Positions 8,401 to 18,052 of a stretch of 64,000 bases of DNA are shown one piece after another. Position 1 is the first letter of the stretch. Each line of letters begins with the position of its first letter. Position numbers and translations under genes: made by a program. The notes beneath the pieces are model-generated. The model was not told where the DNA came from and did no database searches. It saw only the letters and a program-made list of their open reading frames with translations. Origin of the DNA: Tumebacillus avium (GTDB taxonomy: Bacteria; Bacillota; Bacilli; Tumebacillales; Tumebacillaceae); contig NZ_CP021434.1 in NCBI RefSeq assembly GCF_002162355.1, positions 2,332,501 to 2,396,500 of the forward strand, written 5' to 3'.

Positions 8401-10908
8401 TTCGCCTTTGATCGCGTAGACACGGCGCGTTACATTGAGAGACCCGAGTAGAAGGGGACTGAAAGCTTTGTAGTAGACCGCCCGCACCTGCTGATCCGTC
8501 AGTTACATTGAGAGACCCGAGTAGAAGGGGACTGAAAGGGGCTTCCTTTGACCAACTGATCGCCCGCACCTGCAGGTTACATTGAGAGACCCGAGTAGAA
8601 GGGGACTGAAAGCGATCCGAAGCGGGATCACGTTTTGGGGAAGCCAGCGTTACATTGAGAGACCCGAGTAGAAGGGGACTGAAAGGTTACAGTCACGTCA
8701 GACAGGGCCGCAAACGTGCCAGGTTACATTGAGAGACCCGAGTAGAAGGGGACTGAAAGTGGAAGACTTCGGACAATCACTTGAGAACATTTACAAGTTA
8801 CATTGAGAGACCCGAGTAGAAGGGGACTGAAAGTCAAGGCGAAGGGGCTGCACACCTACATGATGTGCATGGTTACATTGAGAGACCCGAGTAGAAGGGG
8901 ACTGAAAGGAACATACAGCCGCGCTTGGAGTACGTCACCAAAGAGGTTACATTGAGAGACCCGAGTAGAAGGGGACTGAAAGCCGACGCACTCTTGCGAG
9001 GAGTCGACGGTAGTTTCGTCGTTACATTGAGAGACCCGAGTAGAAGGGGACTGAAAGATCCGGGAGTTCTTGCAAGCTGGTGTCGATCGACTTGTTACAT
9101 TGAGAGACCCGAGTAGAAGGGGACTGAAAGAGAGTGTGTTGTACCTGTACATTGGCGGCGCGTTTGCGTTACATTGAGAGACCCGAGTAGAAGGGGACTG
9201 AAAGCCTTAGCCACAGTTCGGGCAGTAGGTGTGCGTCACAGGTTACATTGAGAGACCCGAGTAGAAGGGGACTTAAAGTCTTCGTATTGTTGCTGGTTTC
9301 CAACTTGAACTCTGCGTTACATTGAGAGACCCGAGTAGAAGGGGACTGAAAGATCGCGTTCTCGTTCGCCTTTAGTTCGATGAACGTTTTGTTACATTGA
9401 GAGACCCGAGTAGAAGGGGACTGAAAGTATGTGGCTGGATCTGCTCCGGCCTTGCGTGGCCGTGTTACATTGAGAGACCCGAGTAGAAGGGGACTGAAAG
9501 AGCTGTACCACTCCATCCGGGAACACTCTTCGCACCGTTACATTGAGAGACCCGAGTAGAAGGGGACTGAAAGTGAGCGCCCATTCAACCGCAACAAAAG
9601 CAAGGTGAAGAAGTTACATTGAGAGACCCGAGTAGAAGGGGACTGAAAGCAAATTAAAAGACCCCGCCTACCCGCGGAGTCCAGTGTGTTACATTGAGAG
9701 ACCCGAGTAGAAGGGGACTGAAAGTCGACGTAATGGCCATTGTGATAAACGCGACCGGCCAGTTACATTGAGAGACCCGAGTAGAAGGGGACTGAAAGCC
9801 GGGCATACCGTCACTTCGTGCAGCTTCTGCATGATGTTACATTGAGAGACCCGAGTAGAAGGGGACTGAAAGGGAACTGTGCCGGGTACCAGGCGGCTAC
9901 ACATCGATCGGTTACATTGAGAGACCCGAGTAGAAGGGGACTGAAAGCGCAGGAGGGCTGTTGCGCGGTTTTTCGGGCTGTCTGTTACATTGAGAGACCC
10001 GAGTAGAAGGGGACTGAAAGCAGGAAAACGCCCAATCGGAGCCGACGGAGCTGCATTCGTTACATTGAGAGACCCGAGTAGAAGGGGACTGAAAGAAGAG
10101 GAGAAATTCAGACTGGCGACCATCACCGAGCAAGTTACATTGAGAGACCCGAGTAGAAGGGGACTGAAAGAGTTGGAGCAGGCCTGACGGCAATGGCCGC
10201 ACTCTCAGTTACATTGAGAGACCCGAGTAGAAGGGGACTGAAAGTGATAAACAGACCAGTTCACAACGGTTACGATGCTATAGTTACATTGAGAGACCCG
10301 AGTAGAAGGGGACTGAAAGTCGGGTTTCATGATCTCCCCGACGATGTCTTGCAGAGCGTTACATTGAGAGACCCGAGTAGAAGGGGACTGAAAGCCTCTC
10401 GATCAGGTAGGTCAGAATCACGCCGCACGCAGTTACATTGAGAGACCCGAGTAGAAGGGGACTGAAAGGTTTGCTCGGACACGCAGCGACGGGTCGAACT
10501 CCAAGTTACATTGAGAGACCCGAGTAGAAGGGGACTGAAAGGGCCACAAACGGAATGTCCACAATAAAGGAGCCTGTTGTTACATTGAGAGACCCGAGTA
10601 GAAGGGGACTGAAAGAGTTGTGATGCAGGCGGCAGACACATACACCGTTGTCGTTACATTGAGAGACCCGAGTAGAAGGGGACTGAAAGGAAAGAGCGGT
10701 ATTTCGGTCCCACGCTGGGAGGTTTCGTTACATTGAGAGACCCGAGTAGAAGGGGACTGAAAGAACCGGGCGGTGCGCTCCAGGCTGTCTCCGATCTTGA
10801 GGTTACATTAAGAGACCCGAGTAAAAGGGGACTGAAATTCGAGTGATCCACATTCCAGCGGTTTTTTGGTCGTAACAATGAGAGATCAGAGTAGAAGAGT
10901 ACTGTAAG
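5466..10908 (+). CRISPR. CRISPR array 1, about 72 intact repeats plus two decayed
   Basis: 37-nt repeats starting GTTACATTGAGAGACCCG and ending GGGGACTGAAAG, spaced about 74 nt apart, so spacers are about 34-39 nt. By manual count 72 intact units start from 5466 to 10727. A repeat at 9242 carries one substitution (GACTTAAAG). The final two, at 10802 and 10872, are clearly decayed, which marks the old (trailer) end and gives the plus-strand orientation. The repeat has only a weak ACCC/GGGG stem, compatible with Cas6 processing in type I-D. I recognised no spacer target. Neighbouring spacers at 8466 and 8539 share CGCCCGCACCTG. Confidence 0.98.
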
Positions 10909-11162
10909 TTTGTCAGGAAGTCTGCACGCTTGCAAAAGAGTCGATTCTGCGGAGATGTTAAAACGAATCAATCCGAACAATATAGCCAGAAGATGCTCCC
11001 GATTTTTTACACCTGCGTTTCAACGTATCAGAGAATTGAGCTAAACGAATAATCATACAGGGATCTTCCTATGAACTGGGAAGGTCTTTTTTTATTGTAG
11101 CAAAGAATCGATAGTTTCATTTACATTAGCGTACAAATCTTTGATATCAATTAAAGTGAAAG
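10909..11162. other. Degenerate trailer region of array 1
   Basis: No gene seen. It holds eroded sequence after the last decayed repeat, then a terminator and the promoter region of the Wadjet operon. Confidence 0.5.
11062..11092 (+). terminator. Terminator downstream of CRISPR array 1
   Basis: GATCTTCC pairs with GGAAGGTC (one G-U) around ATGAACTG, followed by seven T. It would separate array 1 transcripts from the Wadjet operon. Confidence 0.75.
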
Positions 11163-11190
11163 CTTACAAAATATCCAGTAAATGTATAAT
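11163..11190 (+). promoter_or_regulatory. Promoter of the Wadjet-cas1-cas2-cas4-add operon
   Basis: Perfect -10 TATAAT at 11185-11190 with CTTACA (four of six) 16 nt upstream. The start point would fall only about 14 nt before the jetA ATG, leaving little or no ribosome site. Confidence 0.5.
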
Positions 11191-11210
11191 GCATAAATGA
11201 TTCGCCCATC

Positions 11211-12728
11211 ATGAAAAGCATAGACGATTCAGAACGAAAGTTGGTGCTGGCCATGAGAGCGTTAGTCGAGCAAATCACAGAAGCGAAGTATCTCGCGCAA
11301 GACAACACGGACCGGTATCGACCGATCATCAGGTACCTGTTTGAGCAGCACGAGATCTATCGTTATCAAATCTTTAAAAAAGAGATTTACGAGCACATGA
11401 AAAGTTCGTACCCGGATGTCAAGTACACCGAAGAAGAAGTTGAGCAGGACCTTAAAATGCTCGTGAAATGGGGCAACTTGATCGAGAGACAAGACAACCG
11501 AACGAACAAGACCATTGCCGAGATTAAACAAAAAAACTTTCGATACCAACTCACGCCGCTCACCGTCGAATTTGAGCGCACTTTAACCGGATGGGAAAGC
11601 AAAGAAAACACCAGCCGAGGCGCGCTTGATCGGGCGATTTTTGATCGTTTGCTCGGCATCTTAAAACGCATTGTCGAAACACATTCCAGCCTCGACGATG
11701 CCGAACTGCATACGACATGGTCTGAACTGTTCCATTGGTTCAATGAACTCAGCAAAAATACGGTCGACTTCTTTGCCGACACCGAACACCTCGAAAAAAG
11801 CATGTCACAACAGTCGGAGAGTTTCCAGCAGCAGAAAACCGTCTTCATCGAATACTTGAAAGGTTTCATCATCACCATGCAACGCAGAGCTCCCCTCATC
11901 GAAGGGGTGCTCACCCAAGCCGATCCGCAAGCTGTCGAAATGATCATCACACGATTGGTCCAATACAGATTGAACGAGATGATCTCCTTAGGGGAAAAAA
12001 GGTCGGAAGCAGATCAAAAAACAGCTCTCCTTAAACAGTGGCAACGTTTACAGGACTGGTTTGCCAGCCGCAGATCTGAAGACAGCGAGCAAAATCAACT
12101 CCGGCAGCAAACGGCCCGCACCATTCAGAAGCTGACTCGACTGCTGGTACGCAACGATGACCGGCAATTGGCAGGACGTAATCGGCAAAACGATTATCTG
12201 TATCTGGCCAGGAAGTTTTTGCAAACCAGCGACTTGGCAGAAGCACACCAGTTATCCGCCTGTGTCTTCGGACTCTCAAATCTCCGGCATTTTGTCGGCG
12301 TGGAGACCAAGAGCGAACAGGAAGCAAGCCTTTGGGAGCGTCAACCGGACGTGCATACGACAAAGCCAAACTGCCTGCGCGGCGGACATGGCAAACGGGT
12401 CACCGGCGAAGTTACGGACCGCAGCGCCGAAAAAGACGCCATCCTAAAAGATCGCCAGGAAGAAGGCCGCTTCGAAGAAGAGCTGCTCACCATGCTGCAG
12501 AAAAACCAAACGATTGCAGTCGGCGAACTAGGGCTTTTGCACCCGAAAGCCCGGCGCGTGATTTTGGATTGGATCGCAAAATCATCCCGAATCGAAAAGG
12601 GCGGTCGCAAAGGCATGTGCCGAGGCTTGCATTTTACGATCACACGCCGCAGCGATCGTCCAGTCCAGATGGTCTGCTTGGACGGAACCTTAACACTGCC
12701 CGACTATTTGATTGAATTGCGGAGGTGA
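11211..12728 (+). CDS. jetA: Wadjet type II subunit JetA (DUF2397/TIGR02677-like)
   Basis: Kleisin-like subunit of the Wadjet anti-plasmid complex, an SMC-type machine that cleaves circular DNA. At 505 aa with YLAQDNTDRYRPIIRYLFEQHE near the N-terminus (first 20 residues of it: the family's 'RYR.I.R..YEQHE' signature) and a mostly helical body, it fits DUF2397. Identification rests mainly on gene order: JetA-JetB-JetC-JetD with the right sizes. Its start is uncertain because no good ribosome site precedes 11211; ATG at 11253 is an alternative. The stop overlaps the JetB ribosome site. It is the first gene of a run of overlapping genes reaching 27053. Confidence 0.82.
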   Translation: MKSIDDSERKLVLAMRALVEQITEAKYLAQDNTDRYRPIIRYLFEQHEIYRYQIFKKEIYEHMKSSYPDVKYTEEEVEQDLKMLVKWGNLIERQDNRTNKTIAEIKQKNFRYQLTPLTVEFERTLTGWESKENTSRGALDRAIFDRLLGILKRIVETHSSLDDAELHTTWSELFHWFNELSKNTVDFFADTEHLEKSMSQQSESFQQQKTVFIEYLKGFIITMQRRAPLIEGVLTQADPQAVEMIITRLVQYRLNEMISLGEKRSEADQKTALLKQWQRLQDWFASRRSEDSEQNQLRQQTARTIQKLTRLLVRNDDRQLAGRNRQNDYLYLARKFLQTSDLAEAHQLSACVFGLSNLRHFVGVETKSEQEASLWERQPDVHTTKPNCLRGGHGKRVTGEVTDRSAEKDAILKDRQEEGRFEEELLTMLQKNQTIAVGELGLLHPKARRVILDWIAKSSRIEKGGRKGMCRGLHFTITRRSDRPVQMVCLDGTLTLPDYLIELRR

Positions 12729-12736
12729 GAGACAGC

Positions 12737-13903
12737 ATGGACGAACAGAATTTTGAGTTTGATGAGGAGACCAAAGAGTGCGTGCACGCCCTGTTCGAGA
12801 ACTTTTGGATCTCCCGAACGATGAGCTTGGAAATGTACGTCAAAATTCGCGAGCGGGAAACGATCCTGCGAAAGTACTTTGAGGACACCTTCCGCTGGCG
12901 GTTACAGATCAACAAAGAACTGGTGAAGCTGGAGAAAGTGCCGGTCGTCGCTGAAACATGGATGGGAATCTCCGCGTTCCGAGAACGTTTGGACTATGTG
13001 TTGTTTTGCTGCCTGATGTCCTTTTTGGAATCCAAACTCCCTGGGGAAAGGTTCTTGTTGTCCACGCTCTGCGATGAACTGCTCCTGCTTCTTAATGAGA
13101 TCCAGCCGGATACGTTGAAATGGACCGAACAGGCGCATCGCCGGTCGTTTATCCGAGTGTTAAAGTACGCGGAGACGTTAAAAATCCTCACCGTCGAGGA
13201 AGGGAATGTATTTGATTTCGGAGCCGATGAAGAACAGGAAGTCCTGTTTGTCATCACGGCGCTGTATCCCTACTTTTTGCGGCGAACGGCGAAAGAAATC
13301 AAAGCGTACACGCATTTTGAAGAGTTCCTCCAAGAGGAAAGTCTAAACGACTACCATCGATTGTACCGGCACATCTTCACGTCGCCGCTGGTCCACCGCA
13401 GCGAATTGACGCTCGGTGAGAAGTTTTGGCTGGATAACGTGCAGCGCAGAATTGGTGAGACCATTGTAGACACCACCAATTTTGAACTGGAGGTTTACCG
13501 GGAGGCCGCTCTGTTGACGAGCAGCTCTCCGATCTCCCATGAAACTTTCCCGGATGCAAAAGGCATCTCCATGGCCGTGCTTCACTTGGCCCAGGTGGTG
13601 CATGGAAAGGTGAGTGAAACTCATGAATGGGCGACCGATGTGCAAGGGCGACTGTTGCTCGCAAACGCGCAGTTTCGGGAAGGGGTACACGAGACCAAGC
13701 TCCGGTTTGGTTACGGGTGGAGCAAGGAAATTCAAACGTATGACCTCGATACCTTGGTCAGAGAAGTGCTGAACCTGCTGAAAACCTGGAAGTTGGCAGA
13801 GGAGAGCGAAGACAGCGTATGCTTGTTTGCGCCACTCGTTCGAATGGTCGGTCAATACCCGATAGACTATCAGAACAAAATTCAAGCAGAAGAGGTGAGC
13901 TAA
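12737..13903 (+). CDS. jetB: Wadjet type II subunit JetB (DUF2398/TIGR02678-like)
   Basis: KITE-like winged-helix subunit that in Wadjet binds JetA and JetC. About 388 aa from the ATG at 12737, chosen over the GTG at 12725 because GGAGGTGAG at 12721-12729 is the obvious ribosome site for it. It shows FDEETKECVHALFENFWISR, then FLLSTLCDELL, a layout typical of DUF2398, and ends RMVGQYP close to the C-terminus. It lies between jetA (overlapping through the ribosome site) and jetC, whose GTG follows its TAA directly. Function assigned from family and context. Confidence 0.8.
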   Translation: MDEQNFEFDEETKECVHALFENFWISRTMSLEMYVKIRERETILRKYFEDTFRWRLQINKELVKLEKVPVVAETWMGISAFRERLDYVLFCCLMSFLESKLPGERFLLSTLCDELLLLLNEIQPDTLKWTEQAHRRSFIRVLKYAETLKILTVEEGNVFDFGADEEQEVLFVITALYPYFLRRTAKEIKAYTHFEEFLQEESLNDYHRLYRHIFTSPLVHRSELTLGEKFWLDNVQRRIGETIVDTTNFELEVYREAALLTSSSPISHETFPDAKGISMAVLHLAQVVHGKVSETHEWATDVQGRLLLANAQFREGVHETKLRFGYGWSKEIQTYDLDTLVREVLNLLKTWKLAEESEDSVCLFAPLVRMVGQYPIDYQNKIQAEEVS

Positions 13904-16900
13904 GTGAAAAATCGATGGAAACTGCATCGCGCCGGCTTTTTTAACTTTTGGTACTTTGATGAGGAAGAGCTGTACTTTTCGGATGGCAAGATGCTCTTGC
14001 GTGGTCATAACGGGTCGGGGAAGTCGGTCACGATGCAGAGTCTGCTGCCCTTTCTGCTCGATGGCAACAAAAGTCCCAAACGTCTCGACCCGTTCAACAG
14101 CAGTGACCGCAGAATGCACGACTACCTTTGCGGCGAACGGGAGACCAATGAGGTCGAAGATCGGATCGGCTACCTGTTTCTGGAGTACAAAAAAGAAAAG
14201 ACGGGACAGTACCTCACGACCGGTGTCGGCCTGCAAGCAAAAGCAGGTTCTAAGGATGTTGATTTTTGGGGCTTTGTTGTGACCAACAACCAGCGGGTAA
14301 ACCGGGGGGATCTCTGTTTGTACCACCAGCCGGCCGCGGGGAACAGCAAACTCCCGCTCACGAAGAAAGAGCTGGTCAAGCTCTTCAAAGAAAAAGAGTG
14401 CGGCTCGATCGTCTCCGGTCAAAAAGAGTACATGGAGCTGGTGAACAAGCATCTGTTCGGCTTTGAGAACCTGGACACGTTCCAGCACCTGATCACGCTG
14501 CTGGTCTTGTTGCGCAGTCCCAAACTGTCCAAAGACTTCAAAGTCACAGACATGCACGACATTCTAACCAAATCGCTTCCCGAGCTTACGAATGAAGAGC
14601 TGATGCCGTTCACCGATTCGATCGAAAATCTTGACCAGCTCGACGAACGGATCAAGCAATACGAAGCCAGCAAATCCTCCGTACAGGCGCTGGAAACGAT
14701 CTATCGGAAATACAACCGCTTCTTGCTGAGTCAAAAGGCGCGCGCCTATCTGGAGGCCGAATCGCTGTACGCAACGGCGACGGGCAATCATCACAAACTT
14801 GAGAAGCAGATCGCCGATACTGATGACAAACTCAGCCTGATCACAGCAGAACTGCAGCAGTTGCAGGTGGAGCGCAGCTCGCTGGAAGACCAACAACGAA
14901 TCCTCCGCAAAAACAAAGTGTTCGATTTGGCGAAAGAACACCAAGGTCTGTTGCGCAAAGCAGAGGAATCCGCCGCTAAAATTCGAGAAACCGAAGCGGA
15001 ACAAGTGAAAAAACAGCAAGCTGAACAAAAGCACCGTCTGGCGCTGCAGACGCAGGATGAGCAACTGTACGAGACAGAAAAAGAGATCCGCACCCTGGAA
15101 GGGGAACTCACACAATCCGCGCACGAGTCGGAGTATGCCGAACATCGGCTGGAGCTGGACAAGTTTCGCCGACAATTGTCAGAAGGCAAGTTTTCTTTCG
15201 ATTATTGGAAGCAGTCTGCGCAACAATACCGGGATCGTCTGCGGGAGATCGTCACCAAAAGCCAAGCGGAACAAACGGCGAAAGGGCTCTACCAATCGAA
15301 AACGGATGAAATTGCCCGTGACGAGGAAGATCTGCGGCTCAGTATGGCCGCTCGGGACTCCGACTGGACGGCGTTTGAGCTGCATCAGGAGAATTTCCTC
15401 GACGCTTTCCATCTCTGGGCAACCGAGAACAAAGAACTGCATCTCGGAGTCGAAGAGCGGGATCGCATTCATCAACTCGTATTGAGTTTATACGACAAGG
15501 CAGAATTTGAAGAGATCCGATTGATCGTCGAAGCGGTATATGAGCGCCGGAGCAATACGCTGAATGAACGGATTGCCGATGTGCGCAATGAGCAAAAAGA
15601 ATTGCAGCACAAACTCAAGACCCTGCAACAGGACCTCAAGGCATGGACGCTCCAGAAAGATCCGGAACCGGCACGCCACCCGGAAACACAGCAGGCGCGT
15701 GAGACGTTGGCACGCGAAGGGATTCCGTTCCTTCCCTTCTATGCGGCGGTCGATTTCCGTGAAGAAGTGCCGGCGGAGGTGCGCAATCGTCTGGAACATG
15801 CGCTGCGTGAAACGGGCCTGCTCGACGCTCTGCTGGTGAGCGCGATGCACGCTAACCGTGCACAGATCAGTGACAAAGTGCTGACGCCGGGCAGTCAACA
15901 GTCCGGTGCGACATTGGCCGCGTACCTGACACCGCTGCCGGGTCTCGCTCTGCCGACTGAGGAGATCATGTCGATCCTGCAAAGTGTTTCGATGGAAGAC
16001 ACTGCAAGCGAATTTCGAATCACGCATGATGGTCAGTACAAAATGGGAGTTCTGGAAGGGATCGCGCCGGATTTTGGCGATTCGGTTTTCATCGGCCACG
16101 AAGCGCGCGAAAGATTCCGCCAGCAGAAAATCGCCGAGCTGCAGGAGCAGATTCGTTTGCTGGAACACGAACTGTACAACTACCAACAGGCCGAAGAGTC
16201 ATTTGTAGCTGCCTTGCATTTGTCCAAGGCGGAGAAAAGCAACTTCCCAAAGGAGCGGGAGATGAAAGCCGCATACAGCAAATGGAATCTTGCCAGCGGC
16301 ATCGTCACCAAACTGCAGGAAAGTCTGCGGCACAAAGAAACTGTGGCTCAAACTTTGAGAAGCAAGTGGCAAAGCATCTTGCGTGAGTTGCTGGCGATGA
16401 CGGAGGAACTCACGTTGGAGAATTCCCCCGAAGCATACGAGTTCGCGCATGAAAGCCAGCAACTTTACATCGGCTACCTGAACGACGTAGAGCGCATGTA
16501 TCAAAGTTTGTTGTCCGGGCGCGCCAATCGCCAAACCGTGCTGACGATTTTGGAAGAAGTGACAGAGGACCTCGACCGGGTGAAGCATACCTTGTCCGGT
16601 TATCAAACGGAACGGGACAGTCACTTGCACGCCGCAGAGGCACTTCGCATCCTGTTGGATGAAAAAGGACTGGAATCCCTGCAACAGGAAGTCGCCAACA
16701 TCGAACGGCGCCTGCATGGACTTCCCGCTGAGATTGAAAAGAAAAGTAAACTCCAAGGCAGGACCGAAGCAGACCTCAATCGTTTGGAAATGCATTTTGA
16801 ATCATCTTCCAACCAACTGCGTTTCTACGATAAATATGCTTCGGCCTGGCAAGAACTCTTTCAGAAAGAAGCAGCCCTCGGCTTTATCCAATCGGAAGCA

Positions 16901-18052
16901 GCGGACGCCCTCCTCCGCCAAGGGGACATCAAGGGCATGGCAGAAACGATCGCCGGACAGCTGGAACTGTCGGATGTGTCGCTGGATCAGTTGAAGAGCG
17001 AACTCTTTGAGGCGTTCCATGTGCACAAAGATTACCTATTGGGGTACTACATGGAGCGCAACGAAATTGTGCTGACCGCGCCTGGTGACATCGACGCATT
17101 TGAGGATGCAGGTCTTACTGCCAAACGGAAAGAGCTTCATGAAGCAACGAAGCGATTCCTGATCACGCTCGAGCATGGGGATCATCGAGTTTCGCCCAAA
17201 CAGATGGAAGAGCACTTTGACGATCGCATTGAAAGAACCAAACGGGAACTCAGTGAAAAAGAGCGGGAACTCTTCCGCAAGATTCTCATGAACAACATCG
17301 GAGAGGTCATCCGCAACAAGATCGCCAAAGTCGTGGACTGGGTTGAACAGATGCGGGAGCTGATGAAGCAGCGCAAAGGTGATGACAGCTCGAACGGTTT
17401 CAAAGTCTTCCTGAACTGGAAGCCCAAAGCCGACATGAAAACGGACGGCGGCGTCTCCATCATTGAATTGTTGCGCAAAGACCCCAAAGTGCTCCAAGAA
17501 GCGGATCTTGACCACATCGCAGCTCATTTCTCCGCCAAGATCAACAAGGCCAAGCTGATGCTTACTGACGAACGCAAGGACAAGGTCTTCCGTACCTTGC
17601 ACCACATCGTCAAAGAGACGCTCGATTACCGGCAGTGGTTTGAATTTGTCCTGGACTGCCAAAAAGGCGAGGAAACCCTGCACGAGCTGACCCAGAAAAA
17701 ATTCAACAAGCTGAGCGGAGGGGAAAAGGCGATGGCGATGTACATTCCGCTGTTTACCGCGGTGTACTCCCGCTACTTGGATGCCAATTCCGACGCACCG
17801 CACATCATCACACTGGATGAAGCATTTGCCGGTGTGGACCACTCCAACATCAACAAGATGTTTGCACTCGTGGAAGAGCTGGGTTTTGACTATGTGATGA
17901 ACTCGCAAATGCTGTGGGGCGATTACGAATCGGTTTCCACGCTTTCCATCTATGAGTTGATCCACCCGCCGGGTGCAAAAGTTGTGGCGATGGAAAGGTA
18001 CATCTGGGACGGAGAAAAACTGATGGAGCGACAAGCAAATGACATTGCGTAA
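13904..18052 (+). CDS. jetC: Wadjet type II SMC-like ATPase JetC (TIGR02680-like)
   Basis: Large SMC-family motor of 1382 aa. The N-terminal ATPase half has RGHNGSGKSVTMQSLLP (Walker A, residues 33-49). Two long Glu/Lys/Gln-rich coiled coils follow, separated by a hinge-like segment around residues 590-730. The C-terminal half has KLSGGEKAMAMYIPLF (ABC signature) and ITLDEAFAGVD (Walker B). Loop-extruding ATPase of Wadjet, which senses and cuts closed circular DNA together with JetD. GTG start at 13904 is set by AGAGGTGAG just upstream. It overlaps jetD by 14 nt. Confidence 0.9.
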   Translation: MKNRWKLHRAGFFNFWYFDEEELYFSDGKMLLRGHNGSGKSVTMQSLLPFLLDGNKSPKRLDPFNSSDRRMHDYLCGERETNEVEDRIGYLFLEYKKEKTGQYLTTGVGLQAKAGSKDVDFWGFVVTNNQRVNRGDLCLYHQPAAGNSKLPLTKKELVKLFKEKECGSIVSGQKEYMELVNKHLFGFENLDTFQHLITLLVLLRSPKLSKDFKVTDMHDILTKSLPELTNEELMPFTDSIENLDQLDERIKQYEASKSSVQALETIYRKYNRFLLSQKARAYLEAESLYATATGNHHKLEKQIADTDDKLSLITAELQQLQVERSSLEDQQRILRKNKVFDLAKEHQGLLRKAEESAAKIRETEAEQVKKQQAEQKHRLALQTQDEQLYETEKEIRTLEGELTQSAHESEYAEHRLELDKFRRQLSEGKFSFDYWKQSAQQYRDRLREIVTKSQAEQTAKGLYQSKTDEIARDEEDLRLSMAARDSDWTAFELHQENFLDAFHLWATENKELHLGVEERDRIHQLVLSLYDKAEFEEIRLIVEAVYERRSNTLNERIADVRNEQKELQHKLKTLQQDLKAWTLQKDPEPARHPETQQARETLAREGIPFLPFYAAVDFREEVPAEVRNRLEHALRETGLLDALLVSAMHANRAQISDKVLTPGSQQSGATLAAYLTPLPGLALPTEEIMSILQSVSMEDTASEFRITHDGQYKMGVLEGIAPDFGDSVFIGHEARERFRQQKIAELQEQIRLLEHELYNYQQAEESFVAALHLSKAEKSNFPKEREMKAAYSKWNLASGIVTKLQESLRHKETVAQTLRSKWQSILRELLAMTEELTLENSPEAYEFAHESQQLYIGYLNDVERMYQSLLSGRANRQTVLTILEEVTEDLDRVKHTLSGYQTERDSHLHAAEALRILLDEKGLESLQQEVANIERRLHGLPAEIEKKSKLQGRTEADLNRLEMHFESSSNQLRFYDKYASAWQELFQKEAALGFIQSEAADALLRQGDIKGMAETIAGQLELSDVSLDQLKSELFEAFHVHKDYLLGYYMERNEIVLTAPGDIDAFEDAGLTAKRKELHEATKRFLITLEHGDHRVSPKQMEEHFDDRIERTKRELSEKERELFRKILMNNIGEVIRNKIAKVVDWVEQMRELMKQRKGDDSSNGFKVFLNWKPKADMKTDGGVSIIELLRKDPKVLQEADLDHIAAHFSAKINKAKLMLTDERKDKVFRTLHHIVKETLDYRQWFEFVLDCQKGEETLHELTQKKFNKLSGGEKAMAMYIPLFTAVYSRYLDANSDAPHIITLDEAFAGVDHSNINKMFALVEELGFDYVMNSQMLWGDYESVSTLSIYELIHPPGAKVVAMERYIWDGEKLMERQANDIA

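Noticed and set aside
5957-10980. Many minus- and plus-strand open frames with repeating FSPLLLGSLNVT, SVPFYSGLS or VTLRDPSRRGLK segments
   Set aside because: They are translations of the CRISPR repeats of array 1 and have no ribosome sites; not proteins.
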